DNA of 64,000 bases from CAXBNB01 sp040151475 (GCF_040151475.1 NZ_JBDKWG010000114.1:8506-72505), one strand, 5' to 3'; counted from the first letter of the stretch, positions 25,115 through 34,726 are shown. A program made the numbers and translations. Notes: a model not told the origin generated them from the sequence alone.

Positions 25115-28100
25115 ATGAAATCACAACTTACCGGAGTGCTTATCCTTTGTATTTTATTTATTTTTTCCTGCAAAAACGAAGTTGAACAAGCAGAACCAGT
25201 AGATTACAATACGTTGACCGACCAGGAGAAGAGAATGCCGGAAAATGCGCTTCTTGGACTCGAAACCAATCCTGAGTTAGAAACCACTCTATTTGCTTCT
25301 GAACCTATGCTGGTCAATCCAACAAACATGGATATTGATGCCAGAGGCAGGGTCTGGGTGACTGAGGGATTTAACTATAGAATTCAAATTCATAAGAATC
25401 ATCCGGTCAAGGAAGAGGGTGATAGAATAGTGATTTTGGAAGATGAAGACGGTGATGGCAAAGCAGACACATCCAAGGTTTTTTATCAGGGAACAGACAT
25501 TAATTCTGCGCTAGGGATTTTAGTTTTAGGCAACCGGGTGATTGTATCATGTAGCCCTTTGGTTATCATGCTTACCGATACAGATGGTGACGACAAAGCC
25601 GACAAGAAAGATATTTTGTTTTCGGGCATCCAAGGAATCCAACACGACCATGGAGCACATGCCTTTGTATTTGGACCTGATGGTAAGCTTTATTTCAATT
25701 TTGGAAATTCGGGAGAAAAACTGCTTGACAAAGATGGCAATCCCTTGAAAGACAAAACGGGTGCTGTTATTGACAACTCAGGAAATCCATTCAGAGAAGG
25801 TATGGTTTTCAGGTGCAATATGGATTTATCCGAATTGGAAGTCCTGGGAAACAACTTTAGAAATAATTATGAAGTAGCTGTGGATTCTTATGGTACGCTT
25901 TGGCAGTCAGACAATGACGATGATGGCAATCAGGGAGTACGTATCAACTATGTAATGGAATATGGGAATTTTGGCTATAAAGATGAAATGACTGGTGCCG
26001 GATGGAGGTCAAAGAGGACAGGCATGAGTGATAGTATTCCTCTGCGACACTGGCATCTAAATGATCCGGGAGTTGTACCTAACCTGCTTCAAACTGGTGC
26101 TGGGTCACCTACAGGAATTGTTTTATATGAAGGAAGTTTATTGCCAAATGTATTTCAGGGACAAATCATACACACAGATGCAGGTCCCAATGTTGTAAGG
26201 AGTTATCCTGTGAAAGATGACGGTGCAGGCTATAAAGCAACTATTGTAAATATTTTGAAAGGAAATAAAGACCAGTGGTTTCGTCCGTCGGATGTTTGTG
26301 TGGCTCCTGATGGTTCGCTGATGGTGTCTGACTGGTATGATCCCGGGGTGGGAGGGCATGGAGTAGGCGACCTCAAGCAGGGAAGAATATTCAGAATAGC
26401 TCCAAAAGGAAAGCGATATGATATAGAAACACCGACAATAAAAACGGAAAAGGAAGCCATTCAGGCATTACAAAGTCCTAATATGGCTACCAGATATTTA
26501 GGATTTACTTTGCTGGAATCAATGGGAAGTAAAGCTGAAGCCGCTTTGAAGGACATGTGGAGTTCTTCTAATCCAATATTTAAAGCCAGGGCACTATGGT
26601 TGTTGACCAAAATGGATGACAAAAGGCAAACCTATCTAAATGAAGCCATTGGTGATAAAAACGCAGACATCAGAATTACGGCTATCCGCATAGCAAGGAA
26701 CTATCCTGAAACGTTAAATCCTGTTTTGAAACAATTATCGAAAGATTCCAGTCCACAGGTGAGAAGGGAAGTGGCAATAGCACTTAGAAATGACAATTCA
26801 TCAGAGGCGGAAGATTTATGGATTGATTTGGCACTGCAATACGATGGAAAAGACAGGTGGTATCTGGAAGCCCTTGGAATCGGAGCGCAGAATAAGTCAG
26901 CCAAACTGTACCGAAAGTGGTTGGCTAAAGTTGGAAGTAAATGGAACGAAAAACTGGGAAGAGATATAGTGTGGAGGCTGAGAGATGATCAGACACTTGA
27001 CAAACTTGTGGAGCTTATCAGTACCTCCCCAGAGCCTTGGGATGACAAGCTCAGGTATTTCAGAGCGTTTGATTTTCATTCTGAGCCAGCCAGAAACAAA
27101 GCTTTGTTGAGTTTGGTCAAGAAAGATAGTAAAAATAAAGATCAGGTGGTTATTACTGCATTACCGCATTTTTCCAACGACTTTGCTGCTAAAAATCCGG
27201 AAATTAAAAACATGCTCAATGCTTCTTTAAAGTCTTATCAAGGCACTACGGAATATCTGGAACTGGTGAAAAAGTTTGCGCTGAAATCTAAAGCCAAAGA
27301 AGTATTTGAACTTGCGCTTGATAGTGCTCAAAGCCAAATTGGAATAGAAGCCTTCAAGTTGCTCATTGACATGGACAAACAAGATTTGATTGTTGCAAGT
27401 ATTAACAAATCCAACTCAGGTGTAGTTGTTGACTTACTAGGTAATATAGACGATTGGGATGCAATGAACTTATTGACTGATATAATTTTAGATGATTCTA
27501 ATGATAGTGAGTTGCGTGAGCATGCATTAAATTCAATGGGCAAAAGTCGTCGGGGACAAAGAAAATTAATAAGTATCATAGAAAATGGAGATTTGCCTAC
27601 CACTATGGATTCTTTGGCTATAAAAGTATTTTTAGCTTCCGGACATGAAGATTTACGCAAACAGGCTTCAGGTTTGTTGCAAAGCCCCGAACTGGCCAAT
27701 GGAAAAACATTTTCACCTATTAATCAACTGGTGAAAATGGATGGAGATGTTGCCAATGGAGAAAAGGTATTTCAACGGACTTGTGTGGCATGTCATCAGG
27801 TCAATGGCAAAGGAATAGACTTTGGCCCTAAGCTTTCAGAAATCGGGAGTAAATTGGCAAAAAGTGCCTTGTATAAAGCTATATTAGACCCTTCAGAAGC
27901 TATTAGTTTTGGATATGAAGGTGTTGATTTGAAAATGAAAGATGGTTCTGAGGTGAGAGGTTATATAGCCAGCAACACTGAAAATTACATCGAATTGGTG
28001 CTGATGGGAGGATTGAAAAATCGTTATCAGAAAAATGACATTCAGGAAACAGTGCCTATGGATGGTTCTTTAATGACCTCTATGGCAGTGGCTATGGAAG

Positions 28101-28147
28101 AGCAGGAATTGGTGGATTTGGTCTCATACCTTGAGCAACTTAAATAA
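25115..28147 (+). CDS. PVC-type heme-binding protein: beta-propeller dehydrogenase-like domain, HEAT repeats and cytochrome c
   Basis: A 1010-aa lipoprotein (signal ends LFIFSC, cysteine 19). Residues about 45-430 form a propeller of the membrane-bound dehydrogenase type (RVWVTEGFNYRIQIHKNHP, EDGDGKADTSKVFYQGTDI, HDHGAHAFVFGPDGKLYFNF, SDWYDPGVGGHG). About 430-860 is a HEAT-like helical region (NMATRYLGFTLLESMGSKAE, SSPQVRREVAIALRND). The tail is a cytochrome c domain with CVACH at 890-894 and GPKLSEIG, ending with a distal stretch containing EEQELVDLVSYL. Proteins of this kind are abundant in Planctomycetes and in some Bacteroidota and are thought to oxidise sugars or other organics in the periplasm; the substrate is unknown. 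It is monocistronic by spacing and echoes the shorter propeller-cytochrome at 46186. Confidence 0.92.
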   Translation: MKSQLTGVLILCILFIFSCKNEVEQAEPVDYNTLTDQEKRMPENALLGLETNPELETTLFASEPMLVNPTNMDIDARGRVWVTEGFNYRIQIHKNHPVKEEGDRIVILEDEDGDGKADTSKVFYQGTDINSALGILVLGNRVIVSCSPLVIMLTDTDGDDKADKKDILFSGIQGIQHDHGAHAFVFGPDGKLYFNFGNSGEKLLDKDGNPLKDKTGAVIDNSGNPFREGMVFRCNMDLSELEVLGNNFRNNYEVAVDSYGTLWQSDNDDDGNQGVRINYVMEYGNFGYKDEMTGAGWRSKRTGMSDSIPLRHWHLNDPGVVPNLLQTGAGSPTGIVLYEGSLLPNVFQGQIIHTDAGPNVVRSYPVKDDGAGYKATIVNILKGNKDQWFRPSDVCVAPDGSLMVSDWYDPGVGGHGVGDLKQGRIFRIAPKGKRYDIETPTIKTEKEAIQALQSPNMATRYLGFTLLESMGSKAEAALKDMWSSSNPIFKARALWLLTKMDDKRQTYLNEAIGDKNADIRITAIRIARNYPETLNPVLKQLSKDSSPQVRREVAIALRNDNSSEAEDLWIDLALQYDGKDRWYLEALGIGAQNKSAKLYRKWLAKVGSKWNEKLGRDIVWRLRDDQTLDKLVELISTSPEPWDDKLRYFRAFDFHSEPARNKALLSLVKKDSKNKDQVVITALPHFSNDFAAKNPEIKNMLNASLKSYQGTTEYLELVKKFALKSKAKEVFELALDSAQSQIGIEAFKLLIDMDKQDLIVASINKSNSGVVVDLLGNIDDWDAMNLLTDIILDDSNDSELREHALNSMGKSRRGQRKLISIIENGDLPTTMDSLAIKVFLASGHEDLRKQASGLLQSPELANGKTFSPINQLVKMDGDVANGEKVFQRTCVACHQVNGKGIDFGPKLSEIGSKLAKSALYKAILDPSEAISFGYEGVDLKMKDGSEVRGYIASNTENYIELVLMGGLKNRYQKNDIQETVPMDGSLMTSMAVAMEEQELVDLVSYLEQLK

Positions 28148-28346
28148 AATCGGCGTAAAAAATTGTGGTATTGCGATTGGTAAGTTATAAGTCTTTTTTA
28201 GATAGACAATTCATTAGAAACTCTGATTATAAAATTATGATCTGATGAGAGCACCTTGTTTCCTTAAACCAACTGACTTAGAGCGAGTGGTCTAAGGCAA
28301 GAGTGAATAAAGATATTGTAAATTGTACAACTTTAAATAAGTAGAT

Positions 28347-28718
28347 ATGGAATTAGGTGCATTTTCTGTTAGTCTCGCAGTAAAGGATATAAAAAAATCA
28401 AAGGATTTTTACCTTGCATTGGGTTTTGAAGTTTTTCATGGAGATGAAAGTCAGGGATGGCTCATCATGAAAAACGCAAGTTGTAACATTGGGTTGTTTC
28501 AGGGTATGTTTGAAAAAAATATACTGACTTTTAATCCTGGTTGGGATCAAAACGCACAAGAGCAGAGTAGTTATATCGACATTAGGCAGATTCAGAAAGA
28601 GTTGAAAGCAAAGGGCATTGAAATAGAAAATGAAATAGATGAATCTGGTAAAGGCCCGGCTAATTTAAGTATCATCGATCCCGACGGCAATTCTATTTTG
28701 CTGGATCAACATATTTAG
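28347..28718 (+). CDS. VOC (glyoxalase/bleomycin resistance/dioxygenase) superfamily protein
   Basis: A 123-aa single-domain protein with the VOC beta-alpha-beta-beta-beta layout: VSLAVKDIKKSKDFYLALGF at the start and NLSIIDPDGNSILLDQH at the end. Members bind a metal and act on small molecules, or bind toxic compounds. Only the C-terminal half keeps an obvious metal-ligand candidate (His in LLDQH), and the N-terminal ligand is unclear (SVSLA instead of the usual His), so catalytic ability is uncertain. It stands alone, 199 bp after the cytochrome gene and 169 bp before the monooxygenase gene, and I see no terminator on either side. Confidence 0.85.
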   Translation: MELGAFSVSLAVKDIKKSKDFYLALGFEVFHGDESQGWLIMKNASCNIGLFQGMFEKNILTFNPGWDQNAQEQSSYIDIRQIQKELKAKGIEIENEIDESGKGPANLSIIDPDGNSILLDQHI

Positions 28719-28887
28719 CTGTCACAATATCAGATATGTCATTATCATACAGGTATAAATGCTTGTATGAAAGGGGTCTATTTACCTAATTGCAAACAGG
28801 AATTACTGTTTATAGCTAACCTCGGATTGATATTCTCGTTGCATATACTCAGTCTTCATCAAGGCTTTCGTTAATCAACATCAATCA

Positions 28888-29892
28888 ATGAATATTAAGA
28901 AGGATTTTAAACAAATTCCATTGTCTGTTTTGGACTTGGCTGTGATATTAGAAGGACATTCACCAGCCGACTCGTTCAAAAACAGCCTTCATCTGGCACA
29001 ACGAGTCGAAGCACTGGGATTCGAAAGATTTTGGCTGGCCGAGCATCACAATATGGCTAGCATTGCCAGCTCGGCTACTTCTGTTTTGATAGGTCACATA
29101 GCAGGAGGCACCTCTGTCATCAGAGTGGGCTCTGGAGGTATCATGCTCCCTAATCATGCACCATTGATTGTAGCGGAACAATTTGGTACCCTTGCTTCTT
29201 TGTATCCGGGAAGGATTGATTTGGGGCTTGGTAGAGCACCAGGCACAGATCAGGAGACAGCAAGGGCATTGCACCGAAATGATCAGGCGGCTTTTCGGTT
29301 TCGAGATACTGTCAGAGAATTGCAACTCTACCTTTCTGAAGATAATATAGATGGTGTGGTTAGAGCCATTCCCGGAGAAGGACTGGATATTCCAATCTGG
29401 ATACTGGGCTCTAGTACAGATAGTGCTTATCTGGCAGCTGCATTAGGTTTACCTTATGCATTTGCCAGTCATTTTGCCCCTCAACAATTGCATCAGGCAC
29501 TAAAGATTTACAGAGACAATTTCGTGCCTTCTGATCAGCTAAAACGATCATACGCCATTGCTTGTGTGAATGTAATAGCTGCTGAATCGACTGAAAAAGC
29601 AAAACTGATTGCCACTTCTATGGAAATGATCTTTCTGGGAATACTCACCAATAGCAGGCGTCCACTTCAGCCACCGGATGAAAACTTCACATTGAGCCCC
29701 GAGGCTAAGGCAGCAATGAAGCAGTTTATGACTTATTCGTTTGTTGGCGATTCACATGAAGTCAATGCATCACTTACCCAATTTGTTGAGGAAACACAAG
29801 TAGATGAACTTATGGTTGTTTCTCATATTTACCAACATACTGATAGGTTGATGTCTTATGAAATTTTAAAGAATGTTCAAAATAATATTTGA
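28888..29892 (+). CDS. LLM class flavin-dependent oxidoreductase (luciferase-like, MsnO8-type)
   Basis: A 334-aa protein of the bacterial luciferase-like superfamily. The start PLSVLDLAVILEGHSPADSF, then ALGFERFWLAEHHNM, IRVGSGGIMLPNHAPLIVAE, GTLASLYPGRIDLGLGRAPG and the middle WILGSSTDSAYLAAALGLPY form the standard TIM-barrel landmarks of the MsnO8/alkanal-monooxygenase-like subgroup. It uses reduced FMN from a separate reductase; the substrate is unknown. Genes of this subgroup are common, often single, in Bacteroidota. Nothing around it points to a pathway. Confidence 0.92.
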   Translation: MNIKKDFKQIPLSVLDLAVILEGHSPADSFKNSLHLAQRVEALGFERFWLAEHHNMASIASSATSVLIGHIAGGTSVIRVGSGGIMLPNHAPLIVAEQFGTLASLYPGRIDLGLGRAPGTDQETARALHRNDQAAFRFRDTVRELQLYLSEDNIDGVVRAIPGEGLDIPIWILGSSTDSAYLAAALGLPYAFASHFAPQQLHQALKIYRDNFVPSDQLKRSYAIACVNVIAAESTEKAKLIATSMEMIFLGILTNSRRPLQPPDENFTLSPEAKAAMKQFMTYSFVGDSHEVNASLTQFVEETQVDELMVVSHIYQHTDRLMSYEILKNVQNNI

Positions 29893-29998
29893 TAGACTGA
29901 AAGCCTGAGTCATGATAAAATAAGCCTCAATCTATGATATACTTTTTTGCTTAATAAAAACTTAACACATTGGAATCAACCTTTGGTCATGCTTACCG

Positions 29999-30006
29999 TA
30001 TATTTG
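29999..30006 (+). promoter_or_regulatory. Promoter -7 element of the candidate small RNA
   Basis: TATATTTG is a perfect match to the Bacteroidetes -7 consensus TAnnTTTG. The nearest upstream TTTG (29982-29985) is only 13 nt away and TTGG (29970-29973) is 25 nt away, so neither is at the usual spacing of about 19-21; the -33 assignment is therefore open. Confidence 0.5.
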
Positions 30007-30009
30007 CAT

Positions 30010-30136
30010 TAATAAAACACAACAGCAGTTGTGCTAGAAAATAAGCGGTAGTGGCCAAGATAAGAGCAGACTGTCGCAACCGAGGTTTACGAACAGAACG
30101 CCTCAAGAGAAGCTGGAATTATCCGGCTATTTTTTT
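30010..30136 (+). ncRNA. Candidate structured small RNA, no family assigned
   Basis: About 125 nt between a perfect -7 box and an intrinsic terminator, not belonging to any ORF. It has a 6-bp hairpin CACAAC/GTTGTG with an AGCA loop (30018-30033), a GAGGT/GCCTC stem lower down, and the terminator AGCTGG/CCGGCT with one G-U pair (30111-30128) followed by seven Ts. The middle is richer in G and C than the surrounding spacer. It does not look like tRNA, SRP RNA, tmRNA or RNase P RNA as I know them. The exact 5' end is a guess from the promoter. Confidence 0.45.
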
Positions 30137-30160
30137 GCCTGATCTACGGTACTACAAAGA

Positions 30161-30664
30161 TTAATGGTGATGTCCCCCTTCTCCGTGCACATGCCCGTGA
30201 TCCAATTCTTCAGGTGTGGCATCTCTCACGTCTAGAATTTGTCCTGTGAAAAATAAATCGAGACCTGCCATTGGATGATTAAAGTCCATTTTTATAGTTT
30301 CTTTACCTATTTCAAGTACCAGGCCTTGCATGGGATTGCCTTCTTGATCATTCATAGGAACAAAAGAACCGGGCTTCACAATATCAGCGAGTTTTCCATC
30401 TACCATAAAAATATTAATCGGCAAGTTGACTATCGCTTCTTCTTCCACAGGACCGTAAGAGTCTTCACTTTTAATACCAAACTCAAAATTATCACCAGCG
30501 GTTTTTCCTTCAAGATTGCTTTCAAAACCTGGTAATACCTGCTGTTCTCCAAATAGGAATACAAAGGGTTCTTTTTCAAATACTTCCTGAACCAATTCTC
30601 CCTCGCTGTTACTTTCTGTGAGTTTGTATGTAATGGTTACTACTTTCTTACTTCCTATTTCCAT
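30161..30664 (-). CDS. slyD: FKBP-type peptidyl-prolyl isomerase, SlyD-like
   Basis: A 167-aa cytoplasmic protein with the SlyD layout: FKBP parts (VVTITYKLTESN, FVFLFGEQQVLPGFESNLEG) flank an insert-in-flap chaperone domain (about 75-125), then FNHPMAGLDLFFTGQILDVR and a His-rich tail HGHVHGEGGHHH that could bind nickel or zinc. The enzyme speeds proline isomerisation and acts as a folding chaperone. It follows the small membrane protein gene on the same strand with a 50-bp gap. Confidence 0.92.
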   Translation of the reverse strand: MEIGSKKVVTITYKLTESNSEGELVQEVFEKEPFVFLFGEQQVLPGFESNLEGKTAGDNFEFGIKSEDSYGPVEEEAIVNLPINIFMVDGKLADIVKPGSFVPMNDQEGNPMQGLVLEIGKETIKMDFNHPMAGLDLFFTGQILDVRDATPEELDHGHVHGEGGHHH

Positions 30665-30714
30665 AGTTTAAATTTTTGCCTTATTGGCTATGGTGAAAAA
30701 TGATTTTTATTGAG

Positions 30715-31167
30715 TTATATCCTGAATAGCCTTCCAGCCTCAGACCAGGGTATTCTTGAGAGAATTAAAATAAATGCAATGGTGAAAAATATTGCCTGCG
30801 TTTTAAATTTATCTGTGGAATTGGATTTCTTCTTTGCTTTTGACCTTCCTGTTTGAGCAACTACTATTGCTACAACCATCATAAAGACATGCTCTACTGC
30901 CCAATACCTGATACCTGCATCCTTCATAGGAGAGACATCTCCCCCGAATGCATTCGTAGTTATTGGACTAAACACAAAGTACAAAAGCAAACCGATCAAA
31001 GCTTGTAAGTGCAATGTACCCACTAATGAAGCGGCGAGCGCATTGTCGCCTTTACCATATTCTTTTTGATTGGTATAACCAATAAACGACTTAACAATAG
31101 CAATAAGAAAGAGAGCCAGGATGATCCATCTTAGCCAGGAGTGTATAAATATAATAGTAGGGTACAT
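30715..31167 (-). CDS. Four-helix integral membrane protein, uncharacterised (sometimes named cytochrome B-like)
   Basis: A 150-aa protein with four predicted membrane helices (about 5-25, 45-66, 85-105 and 125-143). The N-terminal IFIHSWLRWIILALFL and internal HLQALIGLLLYFVF and VEHVFMMVVAIVVAQ carry single histidines inside helices, which could be heme ligands, so the occasional cytochrome B label is understandable, but nothing proves heme binding. The loop SKAKKKSNSTDK is basic and probably cytoplasmic. Orthologues of this appearance are common in Bacteroidota. It lies 56 bp downstream of the TPR gene and may be in the same transcript. Confidence 0.75.
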   Translation of the reverse strand: MYPTIIFIHSWLRWIILALFLIAIVKSFIGYTNQKEYGKGDNALAASLVGTLHLQALIGLLLYFVFSPITTNAFGGDVSPMKDAGIRYWAVEHVFMMVVAIVVAQTGRSKAKKKSNSTDKFKTQAIFFTIAFILILSRIPWSEAGRLFRI

Positions 31168-31223
31168 AATTTTTATTTTGATTCAAAAATATATCTAATT
31201 GTTTGAATATTTCAGGCAGAAAC

Positions 31224-32741
31224 TTATTTTATGCTTTGGGCATTTGCGATTGCATTGAGAGCCGTTTCTGCTTTTACATCTATTCCTGTTTTGTATTGGT
31301 GTTTTTTGTAGGAGAGGGTTTTGTTAAAATAAAACTTTGCTTTTTCGGTTTCTCCCTTGTCCATATATATATATCCGGTATTTAGGCAGGAATAGGGAGC
31401 ATAATACCAATTTTCATTGCCAGCTTTTTTTATAGTATATAAATAGAAATATATGGCTTTGTCTTCTTCACCCAGTTTGTGTTTGAGGCGGGCTTGACGG
31501 TAATAGTATATCGTTTTTTCTTTTTTCGTCTCGAACATATTTTCGTTTAATGATGAAAACATTCGTTCAGCTTCGTCAAAGTATCCCCCATCTGTAGCAA
31601 GTCTGATTTTCATCAATTCTTTGTTGGGTAATTGGTCTTCACCTAATATCTCGTCAGCATTTTTATCTGCTGAGACAAATGTTCTTCCGGAATCGTCGGC
31701 TTTTTCAGCATGTACATCGGCCAATTTTTCATTGTTTTGCAGCCAGTAGGTGATCGCAGTTTTACACCATGCATCCTTTACAAAATTCTGACCTTTATGG
31801 TCGTTTAGAAATTTGGAGTAAAATAAACGTGCTCTGTTGTAATCTTGCTTTTGTAAGTAGATTTCTCCAAGTTGATAATAGATCAAATTGAGAAATAAAT
31901 AGTCATTATCCAAATAGAGCAACTTTGTTAGATTGTTGAGTGCTTCCTGACTTTTAGAATATTTGATGAGTGTGGTATTATAAAGGTAGTTAATGATGAT
32001 GTTATCCGGGTTTTCACTCAATAGTTTTTCTATGAACGCAAGTGACTCTTGAGGGGTATTCAAAATATTTACTGAAACGACTGATTTTATTATAGCAGTT
32101 TCCAACCAAAACGGACTCATTTCGGTAATCATATTCAGTTCTTCAATGCCCTTAGGAATATTGCCTCTAATTCCTAGTAGTTTCAATATCCATTGGTAGT
32201 TGTCGGGCATAGAGCCAAACACAATATGTAGCAAACCTAAGGTTTTGTTGTTTGCGTTAAATCCGGGAAAAGTACTAATGTTTTTTTGAATGGAACTCCA
32301 GGAAGATCGAAGGTTCATTCCACCGTTTAGCTCATCTCCATATTGAATTTTTACTAAGGCCCACATCAATTTTATTTCTGCTGTATAGAAAAGTTTGAAT
32401 GGATCAGAGTCACTCATTTTTTTTATCTCTTTTAGATAGTCGTCTTCCCTGTCGTCATAAGATTTATACAATTCAGTGTCTTCGTTCAATAAAAGTTCAA
32501 CAACATCAGCCAGATTTTTTACATAATAATAATGCCCCAGAGATTTATCGTTTGGAGTTATACGCTCTAGAGTTTCTCTGCCTTTTTTTATTTTTAATTT
32601 AAGGATGTTGTTGTGTGCATCAATTATATCTGGCTGATCATTAAGTATGTTTTTTGCCATACCATTTATTGCCATAAAAATAAAAAGGCATAAAAAAAGG
32701 TGAGCAAAACCCACCTTCCCGGTATATCTTTTCTGAACCAT
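31224..32741 (-). CDS. Exported tetratricopeptide-repeat protein
   Basis: A 505-aa protein with an N-terminal signal (about residues 10-29, AHLFLCLFIFMAINGMA) and helical repeats: LIYYQLGEIYLQKQDYNRAR and KETEKTIYYYRQARLKHKLG-like units, and the last repeat around GYIYMDKGETEKAKFYFNKT, are clear TPRs. TPR proteins are scaffolds; no enzyme domain is present. It is the third gene of a minus-strand operon after the Nif3-like and zinc-ribbon genes (9-bp gap), so it is likely expressed with them, although a functional link is not evident. Confidence 0.85.
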   Translation of the reverse strand: MVQKRYTGKVGFAHLFLCLFIFMAINGMAKNILNDQPDIIDAHNNILKLKIKKGRETLERITPNDKSLGHYYYVKNLADVVELLLNEDTELYKSYDDREDDYLKEIKKMSDSDPFKLFYTAEIKLMWALVKIQYGDELNGGMNLRSSWSSIQKNISTFPGFNANNKTLGLLHIVFGSMPDNYQWILKLLGIRGNIPKGIEELNMITEMSPFWLETAIIKSVVSVNILNTPQESLAFIEKLLSENPDNIIINYLYNTTLIKYSKSQEALNNLTKLLYLDNDYLFLNLIYYQLGEIYLQKQDYNRARLFYSKFLNDHKGQNFVKDAWCKTAITYWLQNNEKLADVHAEKADDSGRTFVSADKNADEILGEDQLPNKELMKIRLATDGGYFDEAERMFSSLNENMFETKKEKTIYYYRQARLKHKLGEEDKAIYFYLYTIKKAGNENWYYAPYSCLNTGYIYMDKGETEKAKFYFNKTLSYKKHQYKTGIDVKAETALNAIANAQSIK

Positions 32742-32750
32742 TGGCTTAGA

Positions 32751-33527
32751 CTATACTGCTTTAGTTCTTTTAGTTCTCTTTGGTTTCACAACCTCTTCTA
32801 CTTCTTCTTCGATCACTTCTGATAGTATTCTGCCACAATGCTCACAAACAATTAGCTTTTTGGTTTCCCTTATTTCTGCTTGTTTTTGAGGAGGTACCAC
32901 ATTGAAACAGCCTCCACAAGCACCTCTTTCGACAGGTACCACTGCCAATTTGTTTCTCAAATTGTTTCTGAGTTTGTTGTAAGAGTTAAGAAGCCTTTCT
33001 TCAATTTGTTTGGCGGCCTTAGTTCTGTTTTTTATCAGTTTTTCTTCTTCCTCCTGGCTTTCAGAGGAGATTACTTCAAGTTCTTGTTTTTTACTTTCTA
33101 AATCTTTCTTCCTTTCTTCCAAGACATTTTTGGTGTCCTCTATCTCCAGATTTTTTGATTCTATTTTGGCTTGAGATTCTTTTATTCTTTTTTCCTGAAT
33201 TTGAATCTCTAATTCCTGAAGCTCCATTTCTTTTGTGATCGCATCATATTCACGGTTATTGCGAACATTCATTTGCTGCTCTTTGTACTTTTCAATTAGC
33301 TTCTCAGAGTCTTTGATACTGGTTTTGTTGTTTGATATTGAAAGTTCAAGATCCGCAATCACCTGATTGTGATTTTCTACTCTTGTTTCATAACCTGCAA
33401 TCTCATCTTCAAGATCCATCACCTCATCTGGGAGTGCTCCTCTTATTTTTTCTATTTCATCTAATTCTGAATCAATAGACTGTAATTTCGAAAGTGCTTC
33501 AAGCTTCTGCGCAACCGTATTTTCCAT
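32751..33527 (-). CDS. Coiled-coil zinc ribbon protein (C4-type, CT398/DUF164-like)
   Basis: A 258-aa protein: a long antiparallel coiled coil (about 1-190, rich in Glu and Lys) then a C4 zinc ribbon with CGGC at about 203-206 and CEHCG at about 228-232, and a basic tail KPKRTKRTKAV. Bacterial proteins of this type are thought to bind nucleic acid or act in flagellar or secretion systems in some lineages; the role in Bacteroidota is unknown. It sits 6 bp downstream of a Nif3-like gene, a pairing conserved in many bacteria, suggesting related functions. Confidence 0.9.
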   Translation of the reverse strand: MENTVAQKLEALSKLQSIDSELDEIEKIRGALPDEVMDLEDEIAGYETRVENHNQVIADLELSISNNKTSIKDSEKLIEKYKEQQMNVRNNREYDAITKEMELQELEIQIQEKRIKESQAKIESKNLEIEDTKNVLEERKKDLESKKQELEVISSESQEEEEKLIKNRTKAAKQIEERLLNSYNKLRNNLRNKLAVVPVERGACGGCFNVVPPQKQAEIRETKKLIVCEHCGRILSEVIEEEVEEVVKPKRTKRTKAV

Positions 33528-33533
33528 GTATTC

Positions 33534-34628
33534 TTAAAAGTAATTTATTGGATTTGTGACCACCTCGGACAAATTGAGTGCAATATTAGCTATTTTTTCT
33601 TTTAAAAAGTCATAAATTAATTCTTTTGTAAATACCTCAGACTCATAGTGTCCAATGTCGAGTATGGTTATCTGATTTTCAGCGTCAAAAAACTCATGGT
33701 ACTTGTAATCTGCAGTAATAAAAACGTCTGCTTTAGCTCCTTTAGCATTTGAAAGCAGAAAACTCCCGGCACCACCACATACCGCTATACGGATTATTTT
33801 GCTTTTATGAATCTTTGTATGTTTGATTATTTTTAGATTGAATTTTTCTTTTACATAATTTAAAAAATCAAGGCTGGTCATCTCATTTTTCAGGTTGCCA
33901 ATAAGTCCGGCACCAACTTCCTGATTTGAGTTAGAAAGTACTGAGATATAATAGGCTACTTCTTCATAAGGATGAATTTTCCTTAGAGTATTTAAAATTC
34001 CCCTCTCCAAGTGGGTTGGAAAGATTACTTCAATTCTGTTTTCTTTCAGTTTTTCTTTTTTATTGGACTCTCCTATGTATGGAGTAGCTATATCATTTGG
34101 TTTGAAAGTACCTATCCCTTCTGTAGTAAAACTGCAATGGTCGTAATTGCCAATCATACCGGCTCCTGCTTCATGTAGTTTATTTAATACGGAATCAGTA
34201 TTTTCACTTGGTACAAATGTCACTAATTTGGATAAAGTGGATGGCTTGGGTGCCAATACCTTCAGATCGGAAAGTTCTAAAAGGTCAGCTATTTTTTTGT
34301 TTACCCCGTTATGTACATTGTCAAGGTTGGTGTGAATCGCATAGATAGCTATATCATTTTTGATGGCTTTGATGATAGTTCGTTCAATGTAATTACTTCC
34401 AGTCAACGATTTTAATCCTTTAAAAACTATAGGGTGATGAGCAATAATTAAATTGCATTTTTTTTCAATGGCTTCTTGCACTACTTCTTCAATACAATCC
34501 AGAGTAATCAATACTCCTTTTAATATGGTATTGGCATCACCTGTAATCAGGCGGGCATTATCATAAGACTCCTGATAAGCTGGTGGTGCCCAGTTTTCGA
34601 GTTGGTGGATGATATCTTTGACCTTCAT
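33534..34628 (-). CDS. Nif3-like dinuclear metal centre protein (GTP cyclohydrolase 1 type 2 family)
   Basis: A 364-aa protein with the long form of the Nif3 family, which has a PII-like insert domain in the middle (about 125-235). The N-terminal metal site NLIIAHHPIVFKGLKSLTG and YAIHTNLDNVHNGVN and the C-terminal ILDIGHYESEVFTKELIY carry the His, Asp and Glu ligands. The protein forms a toroidal hexamer; the reaction is still debated. First gene of a minus-strand operon with the zinc-ribbon and TPR genes. Confidence 0.93.
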   Translation of the reverse strand: MKVKDIIHQLENWAPPAYQESYDNARLITGDANTILKGVLITLDCIEEVVQEAIEKKCNLIIAHHPIVFKGLKSLTGSNYIERTIIKAIKNDIAIYAIHTNLDNVHNGVNKKIADLLELSDLKVLAPKPSTLSKLVTFVPSENTDSVLNKLHEAGAGMIGNYDHCSFTTEGIGTFKPNDIATPYIGESNKKEKLKENRIEVIFPTHLERGILNTLRKIHPYEEVAYYISVLSNSNQEVGAGLIGNLKNEMTSLDFLNYVKEKFNLKIIKHTKIHKSKIIRIAVCGGAGSFLLSNAKGAKADVFITADYKYHEFFDAENQITILDIGHYESEVFTKELIYDFLKEKIANIALNLSEVVTNPINYF

Positions 34629-34726
34629 ATATTCCGTTAATAATTGATGTGCAATTTACATGTTATAGATTATTTTTTTAGGATCAGCAGTATTGACTGA
34701 TTCTATTTGTCAGGGTAAAAAATGGC

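Larger units (their letters stand above)
29893..30160 (+). other. Non-coding stretch with a possible terminator hairpin and a candidate RNA gene
   Basis: The left part (29892-29948) can fold as ATAGACTGA with TCAATCTAT (one mismatch) and is followed by CTTTTTTG, a possible terminator of the monooxygenase gene. The right part holds the candidate small RNA at 30010-30136. No ORF with a plausible start was seen. Confidence 0.4.

Noticed and set aside
27328..27699. 123-codon minus-strand ORF in the PVC cytochrome gene
   Set aside because: Shadow of the HEAT region; no start context or motif.
30010..30136. tRNA, SRP RNA or tmRNA at the candidate small RNA
   Set aside because: No acceptor stem/T-loop layout, no SRP tetraloop core and no tmRNA pattern could be found, so no known RNA name is given.
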